NCBI RefSeq assembly: GCF_050947875.1
Contig: NC_134570.1
Coordinates: 107,082,622-107,146,621, forward strand
From: Dermacentor variabilis
Taxonomy: Eukaryota; Arthropoda; Arachnida; Ixodida; Ixodidae
Length of the DNA stretch: 64,000 nt
Reading direction: 5' to 3'
Position 1 is the first letter of the stretch. The number at the start of each line of letters is the position of its first letter. Made by a program: the position numbers and the translations under genes. Under the pieces are notes generated by a model. It was given only the letters and a program-made list of their open reading frames with translations, made no database searches and was not told where the DNA came from. This document shows positions 1 to 12,275 of the stretch, one piece after another.

Positions 1-454
1 CTGGACAAATAAAAACATGAACGAACATTCACGTACTAAGTCTCGGTGCTGCAATATAAATAAATGTTTATATGGTGCGGGCCACGCCGTAACGAGCAAT
101 TCGAACATCTACAAAGGCCTGGGCCACATGGTTGTTGGCAACGTTAGCGAGAGACACTGCTTCATGCTAACGGGTACATCAGTCGGTGCAAGTGAGAGTG
201 CATCGCTGGTTTCGAAGACTGTGGTAGCGGACTCACGATGGTCGACGTGAACCGGGCTGAAACGGACGTCCATTGGAAGAGCGCGCAGAATGTCGTGTGC
301 CAGAGGTGCGACGCACTCTCATCGTTGTCGGCGGCAGTCTGGCATCACGCTGATCACTAGCCAAGTAGATCACTAGAATTGCAAGTAGATCACTACTTGC
401 AATTCTTGCTGCACCTCGACACCAACGGCGTCCCGGTAATTTATAATAGCAATA
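1..454. other. unassigned sequence, no gene seen
   Basis: No ORF here has recognisable protein motifs. Short repeated motifs (AAGTAGATCACTA-like) occur around 360-400 but do not form a clear element. I see nothing else. Confidence 0.5.
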
Positions 455-681
455 GTGCATTCTGGGGTTTTACGTAGCAAAAACACGATGCGATTTAAGA
501 GGCCCACCGTAGATCGAAGGCTCCGGATTAATTTTGACCACTTTGGGTTCTGTGACGCGCACACAAATCAAACTGTACAGAAGTGTGTTTGCATTTAGCC
601 CCCCATCGCAGTGCGGGCGCGCCGCGGCCGGGATCGAACCCGCGCCCTCGAGTTTAGCAGCGCCATGCCATAGCTACTAAG

Positions 682-690
<9 letters not shown>
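455..690 (-). repeat. Ruka-like tRNA-derived SINE
   Basis: Read on the minus strand, this starts with a tRNA-like head (A-box-like TAGTAGCTATGGC, B-box-like GGTTCGATCC). The usual tick SINE body follows: a C/G-rich block, a gene-poor middle with AACCCAAAGTGGTCAAAATT, and a tail ending near the words TACGTAAAACCCC. The same order of blocks is seen at 13249-13488 and 62488-62712. Ruka is the tRNA-derived SINE family described from ixodid ticks; the name is given from memory of its layout. The copy is diverged, and its 5' side abuts a (TA)n array, so the target duplication is not visible. Confidence 0.75.

Positions 691-774
<84 letters not shown>
686..774. repeat. (TA)n microsatellite
   Basis: About 44 uninterrupted TA units directly 5' of the SINE head. 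ORFs of alternating I/Y in this stretch are artefacts. Confidence 0.97.
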
Positions 775-776
<2 letters not shown>

Positions 777-1821
777 GTGGCGGGGCTCTCGGTATTGAGA
801 GCGTGACGTAAGCCGCAGAAAAGTTTCACGTCCTCTGATATATTTCTCTTTCTTCTTTCTATCCCAAACAGGCGGGCTGTCTAAAATGCCAAGGTATCTA
901 AGGCGTCTTGACACGCTAGCCGTGAGTGCTGCACTTTTCGTTCATGCCTCCGCAAATAAAGCAAGTCGCTTACAAAGAAACAACGGCAGCGACCCCCACA
1001 CGACTGGACCTTCGACATGGCAGCCGTAATGTAACGGTTTGCAACAAGGGGTTTCTCTAACGAAGGAGACACGTCCGCGACCAAGTCGACGAGTGCGCGA
1101 ACGTGCGTGGTGCCCGCCAGGAGGAGGCGAGCGGAAGGGAAAGGGGGGGGGGGGTCGTCACGCTCGCCTGCCAAGTTTATTCCGAGCGGCGGCGAGACAG
1201 CAGCAGCATGAACGGGAGGGGGGGGGGGGGGTCGTCTCGCCTCGCGCCCGCACCGCTAATACCTGCGAATTAAGATGCGAGCGGCCAGCGCGACTTCCTC
1301 CGCCCAGAAGTCGCTTGTCTACCGATGCGGGGTTAAATGTTGCGGCACGAATGAGCGTGCGCTGTATGCGAGTGAGGGGAGGAGGGGGGGGGGGGAGGGG
1401 AGCATGTTTATGTTTTCGTCGTTCTTATTTTTTTTTTCTTCTTCTACATGTGACCGTATAAGGCGACGTTGGCATCTCTCTGTACATTATCTGGATTGCG
1501 GGGCCGGGACAATTTAACGAACAATTCTATTCCTATACCCTCTCTCTCGCTCTCTTTTCGCTCTACACCAGCGACATGACGAGCGACAGACGAACAGACG
1601 TTCGCATGAAACTACATGTTCTTCTGGTGCCAAACAAAAAACCAGGCAGCTGCGTCAGCACCGTACAGTTGTAAAGACGGGCTTCCGCCAGAGGTCTAAA
1701 CGGCAACAAAGGCACCGTTACTGAAGAATGATCGAAGCGTCGTACTTTTATTTTAACGATGGGCATGCGTACTTTGTCCTTTGGCAACACGATTAACAGC
1801 ATTTCAACCCAGACTCGCAAG

Positions 1822-1887
1822 CTGTCGTCGTCGTCGTCGTCGTCGTCATCATCATCATCATCATCATCATCGTCATCATCATCACAC

Positions 1888-1964
<77 letters not shown>
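1822..1964. repeat. compound (TCG)n(TCA)n(TTA)n microsatellite
   Basis: A TCG array passes through TCA into about 25 TTA units. The polySer, polyHis and polyTyr ORFs covering it are artefacts of the array. Confidence 0.97.
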
Positions 1965-1966
<2 letters not shown>

Positions 1967-2549
1967 CATATGTCGGCGAAGTGTCTTCAGAGCACCCCTA
2001 AAGACGAACCGCGCAAGAAATACACACTAAAAAAAAACTCTCGCCATCTGGCGTGGTCCCAAAACAATAATCGAGATCTATTTTGCTTGCGTTTTCTTTC
2101 TTGAAAACCGTGTGCTCGCTACTTTCGTGTTAACACCGCTAATCCCCACCGCTAACGCCTGTGCCGTTCGTGACCTGTAGGTAGCAGGTGCTCAGCGTTA
2201 GAGGCAGGAAAGGCACGCAAGATATAGATGACGCTTAATGTTTGGGGACACGTATGGTAAGCCTCGAGGGATGCAAACTTTTCTTTAGTGTGATAACGTT
2301 ATGAAAAGATGAGTCTGAGGTGTTTCTGAGCAAGTTCGACAATTTACGGAATGCAACTTAACGCGTAAAACTGGCATATATATAGTTAGCTACAAAAGAG
2401 ATAGACTGAGTAATCTCGCAGCGACCATACAAAGAATATGCCGTTTGTGTTATAGATATGCCGCTCTCCTTTTTCTTTCTTTAAAGAAGAACATAAGAAA
2501 TGCTCAAGTTACGTAAAGTAGCCTCAGTCTCGCTATCTCGCTTGAAGCT

Positions 2550-2671
<122 letters not shown>

Positions 2672-5260
2672 AGAAGGGCGACTGGCGAGAAATGGTTTCA
2701 TAACAAGGGCGAACTTCCTCACCGAACTCAATCGTTCGGTTAGAACAGGCGCTGCGTGAGTGCCGTTACGAATGGACACTAGTGACGCTTGTTCGATGAT
2801 TAGAAACTTTTCGTAGAAAGCGATAGTTCTTATTATGCGGGGTCGCTAAGTGGCTTCCACCGTTCGCACGTATGTGCGATCAATCCAATATGTCCGTTAC
2901 ACTGTACGCGCCGACATAAAACACGGCGTATATAAAGTCAGCGCTTTTAGTGCAAGGTATACTGTACATCTGCCATGCTGGAACAGTGTATCCTTTTTTT
3001 AAAAATTCAGTTAACGAGAGAAGAAGACAGTCCTGCATGCACGGTGCCAGCCTGCCGGTTCCACCGAGCCGCGTTTCACCGTACGAACGGCGACATGATT
3101 AACGATGCACGGATAGGCGCAGAGACCTATAAACGCCGTTACACGCGTCGTGCCTCAAATTAGCATGCACCCCGTGGAGCGAAAAAACGCAGCTGCATGT
3201 CCGAAAAGCGTGAATGGGAAAGCCTTTCGATGCACTTGACCTTGGAGATGAAGGATGGGGCAAGAGGAAAGTGTGACTGTAACGTCGCGTAACCTAACGA
3301 CGGCCCCGGCGCGTTGGCACCACCAAGGTACATCCATCTCTATATACATACTAGCCTGCATGCGGTGTACGTACGCCGCTGTAGTTAGCGATGCAGAGTG
3401 GTGTTTACATAAAACTGTCGAGGCAGTCCAAACACCTGTGCGTTCTGTAATTAATCGTTGTCGACTTTCGTTTTTTTCCCTTTCTTATTCTATTTTTCTA
3501 TTCTTTTCTTCCTTCTTTCTTTCTTTATATCTTTCTTTGTTTTTTTTTCTCAATACGCCTTTCTTTTAAAGCTCTATTTGTTTTCCTCGACACGTCTAGG
3601 TCTATTAAGCGCCATGCGCGTTAACTGATCACTCCAGGCGAATCGTCTATGCGGACACGCGGGACTATGCCTTGCGCATTTGCGCAGTTTTTTATTGTAT
3701 GCGCAAGCGGAGTTTTTAACTTTCTTGCATTAGCATAAGTACACGGATGTTCGCATTTGCGAAATCGCATTTACTGCGGCTTCAGGCTCGCGCGCATTGC
3801 AAGCAGGTCCAAAAATTTTCGAATGGAACTTCCTATGGACTGAAGAGCTTATACCTTTGTTATCGTGGAATAGCCGCTGTTTCTCGACCCCGACCGCCCA
3901 AGAAAGCGACCGGTTGGCACTCTGCTCTCAGACTTTATCAGAGTTGTCGCATTTTCATCGACATTTCGCCCCTACATAACCGGTCGACCAAAAAGCGCCC
4001 TTCTTATATATAAATTACTGCTTAGATCGCAGGGCTAGTCTCCTAAATGTACTTCCTACAGCTTTTGCTGTTGTTGCTGTGTGTGGCCTGTAACATCCTC
4101 ATCATCATCTTGGTCACAGTCGTATTTGTCGACAAGAGCAGTCACTTCGGAAAAGAAAACTGTCCTTCCCTGAAGCCCAATCATTCGATTCTGGGTTCGC
4201 GACATCTATGCTAGCCCTACTGCTGTCGTCGTTGCCGTCCTGTCGTTTGTCATCGGCGTGTCACCGCCTTTCCGTTTTAGGCGTTCTCGTTGACGGGCCG
4301 TTGAGTTGGCATTGAAGCGAGAGGCAGCACGAAGGTCAATTCGCTCGCTGCTGCTGCCGCGCTTCCTCACGCCAGCGTTTTGACAGCGAGTGTGCGCGCG
4401 GTCATCGGGTGAGATGTTTTCACGCTTGCTTGTGCGCGCGTGACGCCGTACTTGTTAATTTAGTTAGTAAGCGAACGCTTACGAGCTTATACCGCCTATA
4501 AGACTAATTTCCTGTCGCAATCGACGCTTCGTCTTTCTGGCTAAACTGCGACTTTCTTTTCTTTTTTTCCTTTTTTTTTTTTTGTTGCCTGAGCAGCGCG
4601 CCAAGACGGCGAGGAACGAGAAAGCGACCTTCCGCTCGTAGAGTTGGAAGTATACACACGTGCGCGCTCAGTTGGGAGGAACGGAGAAAAGCAAAGGGGG
4701 AAAGGGTTATGAAAGAGGGGGAGAGGCGCTGTGTACACAAACAGAAACAGCGTCGGGAACACCGCCGCCGTGTACTAGCGAATGACTAATGAACTACGTG
4801 CCGAGTCCCGCCTGCCAACAAGCAGGAGAGCAGTGCCATCACAGACCGCGAGCAGCGTCGTCGCCCTCGCCGGAGAGATCCGAATCAGACCTGTTGGTCG
4901 GTTTCGCAACTCGGCTCCCTCAAGACGAGTTTTCGCGCCGCTCACATGGCGCGCGGGCGCGCTATGCGAGTGGTGCATGTGGCTTTGCTATTATTGTTTT
5001 AGATTCCGAAGAATGGGAAGATAGAATAGGCTTCCCAAAAATCCCGTATTCGTTACTTAGGCAAGAATATGTAACGGCAGAAAAAGCTCAGCATCAGCGT
5101 CACAAGCTATCAGGAGTGAGACATTTATTATGATAGAGACGGGGATAGGTCGGCCTGAATGAAGGTTCTTATCTGCTGCTCAGCTTTGGGTAAGGGAAAC
5201 AGGAGTAAAAGAAGAGAGGCAATGTATTGGAAGTGGTCCCCCCATTAAAAAAAAAGATAA

Positions 5261-5545
5261 TTACGTATTATATAGACAGTCAATAGACATTTGTCTATAA
5301 GTTCAATGAATTGCCTAAAGGCAAACTTTATAGACTGCTTTATCTAGTCAAATGATGTTTTACGACGCTTTTTATCAATTATACTGTCTATATAATGTTT
5401 ATGGAAGGATCATCTAGATAGGTCTATGCTCATAGACAGTCGAAGGACTTGTAGTCTCGCACTTTTTATCGACTACCGGTAATACAATGTTTATCGACAA
5501 ATTCTACAGAATGGTCTAGGGACGACCTATAGACCGTCTAAATAC
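5261..5545. repeat. AT-rich repeat with recurring TAGAC/GTCTA motifs
   Basis: The motifs TAGACAGTC, GTCTATA, TATAGACTG and AGACCGTCTA recur at least six times in both orientations within 285 bp. The two ends are roughly inverted copies (GTATTATATAGACAGTC versus CTATAGACCGTCTAAATAC). It could be a degraded foldback or MITE, or a decayed satellite monomer. No coding capacity. Confidence 0.5.
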
Positions 5546-6243
5546 ATTTTTGCAAAGGACTGAAAAATGGCAGTGCGTAATTTACATTCATAACTGGTTG
5601 GGCCCGAATCGTTTTCGAACACAGTGATAGATCACTGCCATCATGGATGTATCCAGAGCTACGAGTTTTAGGTAAGCATCGAGAGAATGTAGAAAAAATA
5701 TGAAGCCTCACCAATAGTTGCGGTACGATTAGTGTTGTTTCGAGTGAACAGCCAGTATTCGTTCGCAATACAGGTGCACACAGATGGCTCGCGCACCAAA
5801 GACAGTCCGGCGTTTGCTTTTGCTATACCGAAATAAAGCGACGCAGCGCGTGTTTACAAGCCCTGTTGCGGCATGCATACCACCCAACGACAGCCGAAGT
5901 CTACACGCTTTTCGAAGCGGCAAGGCTCATCGGGGAGTAGTCAGCCCTTCAGATAAATGGCTATAGTGTGCCCAGATTCGCGGTTGAGCATGTTTTTGCA
6001 ACCGTTAACGCTAATGAGTACACACAACAAAATTATCGCGAAAATTGCTCAGTCGACTGATGTTTGCGGGATCTCGCGGTGAAGAAATTGTTTTTCAGTA
6101 TAGGTTCCCAGTGGTAGCGGTTGTAAATGAACTGTACATGTAAATGTAAACGTAAATCTAAATGTAAATGAACGAGCGTACAAATCCGCGAAACGTACAC
6201 ACGAACATGGAGAAGAATACACCATTTGACGGTTCAGCAATGA
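5546..6243. other. unassigned sequence, no gene seen
   Basis: Short ORFs of under 80 aa on both strands show no motif. There is nothing else I can support. Confidence 0.4.
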
Positions 6244-6368
6244 GGGGAGAGAGAGAGAGAGAAGTTGTAAGGGAAAGGCAGGGAGGTTAACCAGGCTGAG
6301 CCCGGCGAGCAACCCTGCACTGGACAAGGGGAAATGGAATTGAAAGAGGAGAAGGAAGAAAAAAGTTA
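6244..6368 (+). repeat. dispersed short repeat (GGGAGGTTAACCAG family), copy a
   Basis: A GA-rich start is followed by the core GGCAGGGAGGTTAACCAG, a GAGC..GG block and CCCTGCACTGGACAAGGGGAA. The same order of blocks recurs at 18254-18380 and 19676-19760 in this orientation, and at 23495-23600 and 62170-62345 in the opposite orientation. Family identity is not known to me. Confidence 0.65.
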
Positions 6369-6644
6369 GAAACATAGTAGATACGAAAACTCTCAGGGAG
6401 GAGGTCATGAGCGGCACGGTTTGATGTCCAAAAGGTCAATTTTGTATGCGGTAGATCTTAATTATAGGCTTGAAATTCAGTGCAGGTGAGACGATAGCGG
6501 GGCGAAGTGGGGAAATGTCGTTTCCCCGCTTTCGCCTTTTTTTTTTTGTCTACCGCACCTGTCCTCTCTGTACCTTTTGTCTCGCGTATTACTTTGAAGC
6601 GCACCATGTACAAAGGCTCCGTAGCTGTTCCTGGACACTATAAC

Positions 6645-6647
6645 AAA

Positions 6648-6744
<97 letters not shown>
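6645..6744. repeat. (TTA)n microsatellite
   Basis: About 32 TTA units, followed by an AATAAA-rich flank (6763-6780). Confidence 0.97.
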
Positions 6745-6745
<1 letters not shown>

Positions 6746-6768
6746 TAACTATTGTTATTTGAAATAAA

Positions 6769-7215
6769 CGATAAAATAAAAAAGTGAGCTTGTCCAGTTA
6801 AATCCCAACTAACCATACCTAAGAAAAGGAGAACCAAGAAAAAAGAAAGAAGCAGTATCAACAAGCACTATACACTTGCACGATTTCGAACAAGTCACCC
6901 GTAACACAGAGTGCGTCACACAGATAGCGGCACCATACGCGCACCTAGGACCGATAGGAAGCTCAGTCTGGTGTACCCGGGATGATCACTCATCACACAG
7001 CGATGGTCTTGTCCGCAGACGTTCTCTCATGCGCGTTCCACAAGCACATACTTAAATAGGTGTGTGTTCAAGCAAGTATTTCGTGTGCGCGTAACAGTGA
7101 TCGTCTAATCACGTGTGCGTAAACGTGTTTCGTCTCTCTCTATCTCTCTCTCTCTCGCTCGCTCGCTCACTCGCTCCCATAGCGCGCGTACCCGCCGCAG
7201 TTGCCCTGTGACGTT
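6769..7215. other. unassigned sequence, no gene seen
   Basis: Ends in a (CT)n/(CGCT)n tract at about 7130-7175. No ORF has a recognisable domain. Confidence 0.4.
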
Positions 7216-7357
7216 GCGCTGCTCAGCCAAAGGTCGCGAGTTTGCTCCCGGCCGCAGCGGCTGCATTTCGACGAGGGCGAAATGCCAAGACGCTCGTGTA
7301 TACTCAAAATTTTGGTGAACGTTAAAGAATCCCAGATGGTCAAACTTAATCCGGAGG
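7216..7357 (+). repeat. degenerate Ruka-like SINE body
   Basis: The stretch holds GGTCGCGAGTT, a GGC..CTGCATTTCGACGAGGGCGAAATGCC block and CGTTAAAGAATCCCAGATGG. These are the diverged B-box region and body of the SINE seen at 62488. The 5' head is not recognisable, so this is a fragment. Confidence 0.6.
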
Positions 7358-7559
7358 AATCCCAGATTAGGACCTCCAAGGTTGCCGGACCTTTCAAAGC
7401 ACTGTTTGGTAACTGCATGGTAGCATGAATAGCGATCGCGCTCGTTACTATTGGCCCTCGCCACCTGTATGCTCTCCGCTCTTGCTTTTACCCATGTTCT
7501 GTGGTCACGCTCGGCGGCTATAAGTTAGCGCTTGCCTATCACATGGCGAGGGCGTATTT

Positions 7560-7760
7560 CCGCGGACGAAAGAAAGACGAAGGAGAGAGCGTTGTGCAAC
7601 ACGATTGATGCCAAACGTGTCGGTCCAACACGCGTGATCGTCACATCTGAGCACGCGGTAGGTTTTATTGTTCCCACTCCGGGGTGGGGGGGGGGGGGGG
7701 CAGTCGGACCTACATGGCAGAAGAACCGAATTGTTGCACATTGATTAGTGCGCATTGATT
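7560..7760. repeat. partial copy of the 7802 MITE-like repeat
   Basis: From CGTTGTGCAACACGATTGATGCC to GTTTTATTGTTCCCACTCC this stretch matches, with substitutions, 7829-7920 of the next element, in the same orientation about 240 bp downstream. A G-run (7682-7700) interrupts it. Confidence 0.55.
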
Positions 7761-7801
7761 AAAAACCACCGGGGCCCAAGCATTCCCGGCCAATACGCCG
7801 A

Positions 7802-8156
7802 GCATGGAGGAAGGAAAAAGTTAGGAGGGAACATCGTGCAACGCGATATAAGCCGAACCTGTCGGCCCAACACGTGATCGCGCGTGAAAGTGCGTCGTTA
7901 GTTTTAGTGTTCCCGCTGTGCAGGCAGAGCCATGGCAGGGCAGCCTAATTCAAGCGCGAACCGAATAAAAGCTAGTGGCATATAACTAGTGTGCACCAAA
8001 TGTCTCGGCAAATCTCGATTCTTGCTCCGTGATCTCGGCACAAGAGGTCACGTGCTGGGCCACCACTAATCAAAGGGCCAGGTTTCACGGCGCGTGCACT
8101 TCCGAAGGAAGGCTGCGTGGCGTAATGCCCTCTTCTAACTTTTTCCCTCCTCCATG
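7802..8156. mobile_element. MITE-like element with terminal inverted repeats
   Basis: The left end ATGGAGGAAGGAAAAAGTTA and the right end (reverse complement) ATGGAGGAGGGAAAAAGTTA are inverted repeats about 350 bp apart. Outside them, ACGCCGA stands at 7795-7801 and 8157-8163, a probable 7-bp target duplication. There is no coding capacity, so it would be non-autonomous. Superfamily not assigned. Confidence 0.6.
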
Positions 8157-8262
8157 ACGCCGAATCTCAGACGCCTCATGTTGGGCCAATGTTGCGAGGG
8201 AGAAGACGAAGTAAATAGCTTCACGAAGAATTCGCGTGTCAAGGCTTGCTGTGTGGCAGAAT

Positions 8263-8452
8263 CAGTGGCGTAGCTAGGTCGTCTGGCACCCGGGGCCCAT
8301 AGGTCTTCTGTCACCCCCCTCCCCGGTAGTAGCCGGCGGAAAGAGGGGTGTCTTCAGACGTATCTGACACCCCCCCCCCCCCCTCACTGGCCCCTTGCAC
8401 CCGGGGCCCACGGCCCCACGGCCCCCCGGCGCCCCCTGTTGCTACGCCACTG
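8263..8452. mobile_element. hAT-type MITE with 8-bp target duplication
   Basis: A 190-bp non-coding element. It opens with CAGTGGCGTAGC and closes with GCTACGCCACTG, a perfect 12-bp terminal inverted repeat. GGCAGAAT occurs directly outside both ends (8255-8262 and 8453-8460). An 8-bp duplication with CAGTGGCG-type ends is the hAT signature. The interior is C/G-rich with a run of C. Confidence 0.88.
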
Positions 8453-8685
8453 GGCAGAATGCTTTCTCCTATAGTTTATTTCCTTCCGTACGTATTCCGC
8501 CATCAGACGAGTTTCTTTTGGGCCATTGGCCTAATGCAAACAGCGCAGCTCTGGTAACAAGTGCCGCTACAACCTTTCTCCAAGCCACTGGGCTGGACGC
8601 ACGGCTTTAGAGATGCCACAACGCTGTGAGCTTGTATACACGCACCTCCTTTTCCTATCATGATCATCATTCATCAGCCCCTTTC

Positions 8686-8891
8686 GTCCCGGTCCCTTTT
8701 CTCCAGTGTAGAGCAGCAGGCCACAGCAAGCTACCAGCTCAAGCCGATTTCTCTGCTAAAAACGACGCAGTGTCTGTCGTCTCTCGCAGTCCTTGTCTTT
8801 CGCGCTGGACGTCGTCTTCATCGTGACTTACGGCCTAGCCAATAGCACCAACCCTAGTTCACTTGATTTATCTGCCTTTCCGTAAATAAAC

Positions 8892-8922
<31 letters not shown>

Positions 8923-8923
8923 A
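8686..8923 (-). repeat. diverged copy f of the GGGAGGTTAACCAG repeat family, with (CT)n
   Basis: CCCTTTTCTCCAGTGTAGAG.CAGCAGGC at about 8691 resembles the family's CCTTTCCCCAGTGTAGGGTAG block. The tract ends in AATAAACTCTCTCTGT followed by (CT)n at 8893-8923. The central GGTTAACC core is not conserved, so the assignment is tentative. Confidence 0.4.
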
Positions 8924-11900
8924 TGCACATAGCCACGCCTATATCGCACGAGCATTTACGTTGTACATTTTATGACTATATAGGCTTCGAAAAATTGCCA
9001 CCTGCTGCTCCCTCCTACAATTTTTTTTTTCTTTCCTCCGCGCTCACAGCTAGCGCCAAACGTTCTTTCCTCTGGGGAAGGGGGCCACCTTCGAGGTCGA
9101 GACAAAAAAGCGACAGCCGGTGGGAGAAGCGCTCGCGAAGAAACGGTGTCGCAAGCGCCGCGCGACGACCGACCGCCGGCTGCCTCGCCCGCCTAATCGG
9201 TGCTGGCCATCGCGAACAGCGCTTCGCGCGCGGGGCGGCCGTGGGCGGCCACAAACACACGCGCGCGCGCGGTCGCTTTCTAAAAGTGTCGCAGGGTCGC
9301 CTCGTGCTCACAGTGGCGTGTCATTCGTTGTCGGCGCCGTGCTATGGTGGCTCGAATCTAGCCACCGTAGCCGTGCCGCCGCGGTTGTGGCGGTCGCTTT
9401 CTCTCGACACTCCGCGGAGGCCCGACAGGTCACTTTCGTTCCTCCCCCCCCCCCCCCCCTGTGTTACCCACTTCTTCGCCGTCAGCTGCCGACCTGACGC
9501 TGACTTTTGTTATTTTTTTCGTCTCTCTGGGATTCGTGAACGACCGCACGAAGTCCGCGACTGATGGCACTTCTTTTACGCCATATCGCCGCTCACCTAA
9601 CGTGCGCGTTACACTCTACATATTTTTTTTTTTTTTGCTGCCGCCTCCGAGGATTCCACCGCGAACGCTGAAATGTGTTTTATCTAATCGTCTATACTGG
9701 TGCTGCCGTTCATTTTTTTTTTTTTTGTAACACCAAAAATGTAGTTGTTTGTCTTACTTCCATTTTATTTACATTTACTTTATTTTATTTACCTTTATTT
9801 CGCACTTTAATTCAACGAGGAGTTCATTCTCTCTTTTTTCTTTGGGCTCCTGCGATCTCATTTTTGGGGCAGCTCACACCTCCGGGCTCTGAAAAGCCGA
9901 ATAACGGCCGGAAACGAAAGATAAAAAGAGAGAGAGAGACAAAAAAAGAAGAGCGAAGAACGTGATTTCTCGCATTGGCGTTCTCATACGTGACTTCTCT
10001 TGTACGACGCGGCGAGTGACCACCACTAAGGGACGATGAAAGAGAGACCCGAGCAGAATACTTGGCAACCTGCTTCTCCAATCTTGCGGTTATCTGTAAC
10101 GCCACACCACCACCCGCCCCTCTCTTTCTCCTCCCTCTTCCCTTCCTATCCAGTAACACACACCAACTTGCGCACGCTGATACGCTTGGTGTGTAGGTAA
10201 GTCTCTCTCTAATAGCCGCGCGCTGGTCTGACCTGGCCTTGAAGGCAGCGGCGCGTCTTTTTGGAAAGGGAAGATAGGAGCGGCAGATAAGGCGGAGAGA
10301 CGCCACGCCGCACTTAGCGCGACGCGGCGTGTCGCTGTAAAGTCCCCACTGTAGCGACCTGTCTCACCGATTCCGCCGCATTTCGATATCGCGGGAGGAG
10401 GAGGAGGAGGAGGAGGAGAAGAAGGAGGACTGATCGTGCCGTCCGATGCGCGCGGTTATTTCCTCGCTCCATCATCATCGAGGAGAATGTCTTTTAGGCT
10501 CGGGGGAGGGGGGGGAGGAAGGATCAAACTGATTGATTGATTGATTGAATTGATCGATCGAGCGATTTTCTCGATCAGGGAGAAGGTCTGCGGGTTCGAG
10601 ATTGACACTGCAACCGGGAATAAAAGAAAACGAAAGATATTACAAATAAAGAACCAAAACCAATATGGACTGGTACATCAGAAGTGGAAAGGGGATTTAC
10701 GTGTGAATGGATAGGTGGATGCACGCATTCGTCTACCAATGAATGAATGTGAAGACGAATGGATGGATGGATGTATCAACTGATCAACTCAGAGAAGAAT
10801 AGACTATTGGAGGTACATTCATAGATTTCCTTTTGTAGCTGGATGATATCGTTTTTACATGTCGTTGTCACCTAGCCGGTTAACACCACCACTGGATATG
10901 CATAGTGTTTCAGTCGAATTATGGCAAACCTTAAATAAGAGAGAGAGACACACATCGTGGCAGCCGCCCAACATCAGAGTTACCGCGATAGCTTCAGGGC
11001 TTACAGCTCCTCTATCTATACCTTCTACGCACTTCCTGCACACGGACTTACTGATTCCACCTAAGAATATTGTCTGAGCGCATCGCTGCCGGAGGTTAAA
11101 TTCGCAGTCTCACGTGGAGACTGCGCGGACCGCATAAAAATGAAACGCGCGATGACGTCGCTCACACGGCGACTATAACGTTACCGAAAGCGCCCGCCTA
11201 CACACGGCGCCCGAGATCGCAACCGCAGGCGCCGGTGCAATCTCGGAGTCCACGGATCACCAACAACAGGATCAAAGAGACGGACGAGCAGGCCCCTCGG
11301 CCCCAACGAGACATAACGTGTAAACCTAATGAGGGACAGCGGGTCGGATAAGGTTTCGAGAAACGGCGTGTCATGATCGCTCGGCGAGCCGCCCGTAAGC
11401 GTCTAGTATAGAAGTCAGAGTAAAATAAACAAAAGAAAGAAGGGAAAGGCCCTTGTGATCGGAGAGAGGGATAAAAAAAAGCCGCGCGGCCGTGCGTGTG
11501 CGTTGCATTTGCTTTCGCCTTCGGGGCAGCCGACCGCAGCCTCGAAGCGGCAGATCGCGTTGGAGGATGAGAGTTATGAACACAGTTCGGCGACTTACAG
11601 AGAGAGAGAGAAAGAGAGAGACCAACAGTCCTTGCGAAACCCGCAGTGGCGGGGCGGTTTTCGAGGCCGGTTTAAAGCGCCGGGGCCCGAAAGGCGGCTC
11701 TCCTTTTTTTCCGCACTCACGCCGGATGGGTTCGCAAACTGCGCGTTGAACCACCACAGCGGGCGTTGAACAAACAGAGCCAGGAGCTGGGCGACCAATC
11801 AAGAGCACCCCCTAGGCGCCGCGGTGCATTCGCGCCGCAACACACACACACACATACCGAATTGCCTTCCAGCAAACGACGAGACAGGAGAGGGCAGGAA

Positions 11901-12232
11901 GAGACATACCAAGCGCGCGCGCGCGCTAGCGAGGAGCTTATATGGAAGGAATCAGAGAAGGCCGGCGAGATTTCGGCAGAGATGTGAAGCCGGCCGCCGA
12001 GACTCCTCCCTCTCTCTTCTCCCTTTCATGAGAGCAGCATCGCGGGGGCACATGCGCGATCCGCGGTTATATACGACGATCCATATCGTCGTGGTCTGCA
12101 TTAACCGCGATGTGCGTCTGTTTGCATTTCTTTCCGTGTCTGTCTGTCTGTCCGTAGCTGGCGGCGCTGTTCTCAGGGATGTATGCTATGGCTTCCCAGA
12201 TTTTGCGCTTACGTCTCTGTTGAATGAGCGTG

Positions 12233-12275
<43 letters not shown>

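Noticed and set aside
8923..9564. 213-aa ORF on the + strand
   Set aside because: Starts in a (CT)n tract, runs through GC-rich and C-run sequence, is Arg/Ser/Pro-rich, has no domain, and other frames are equally open.
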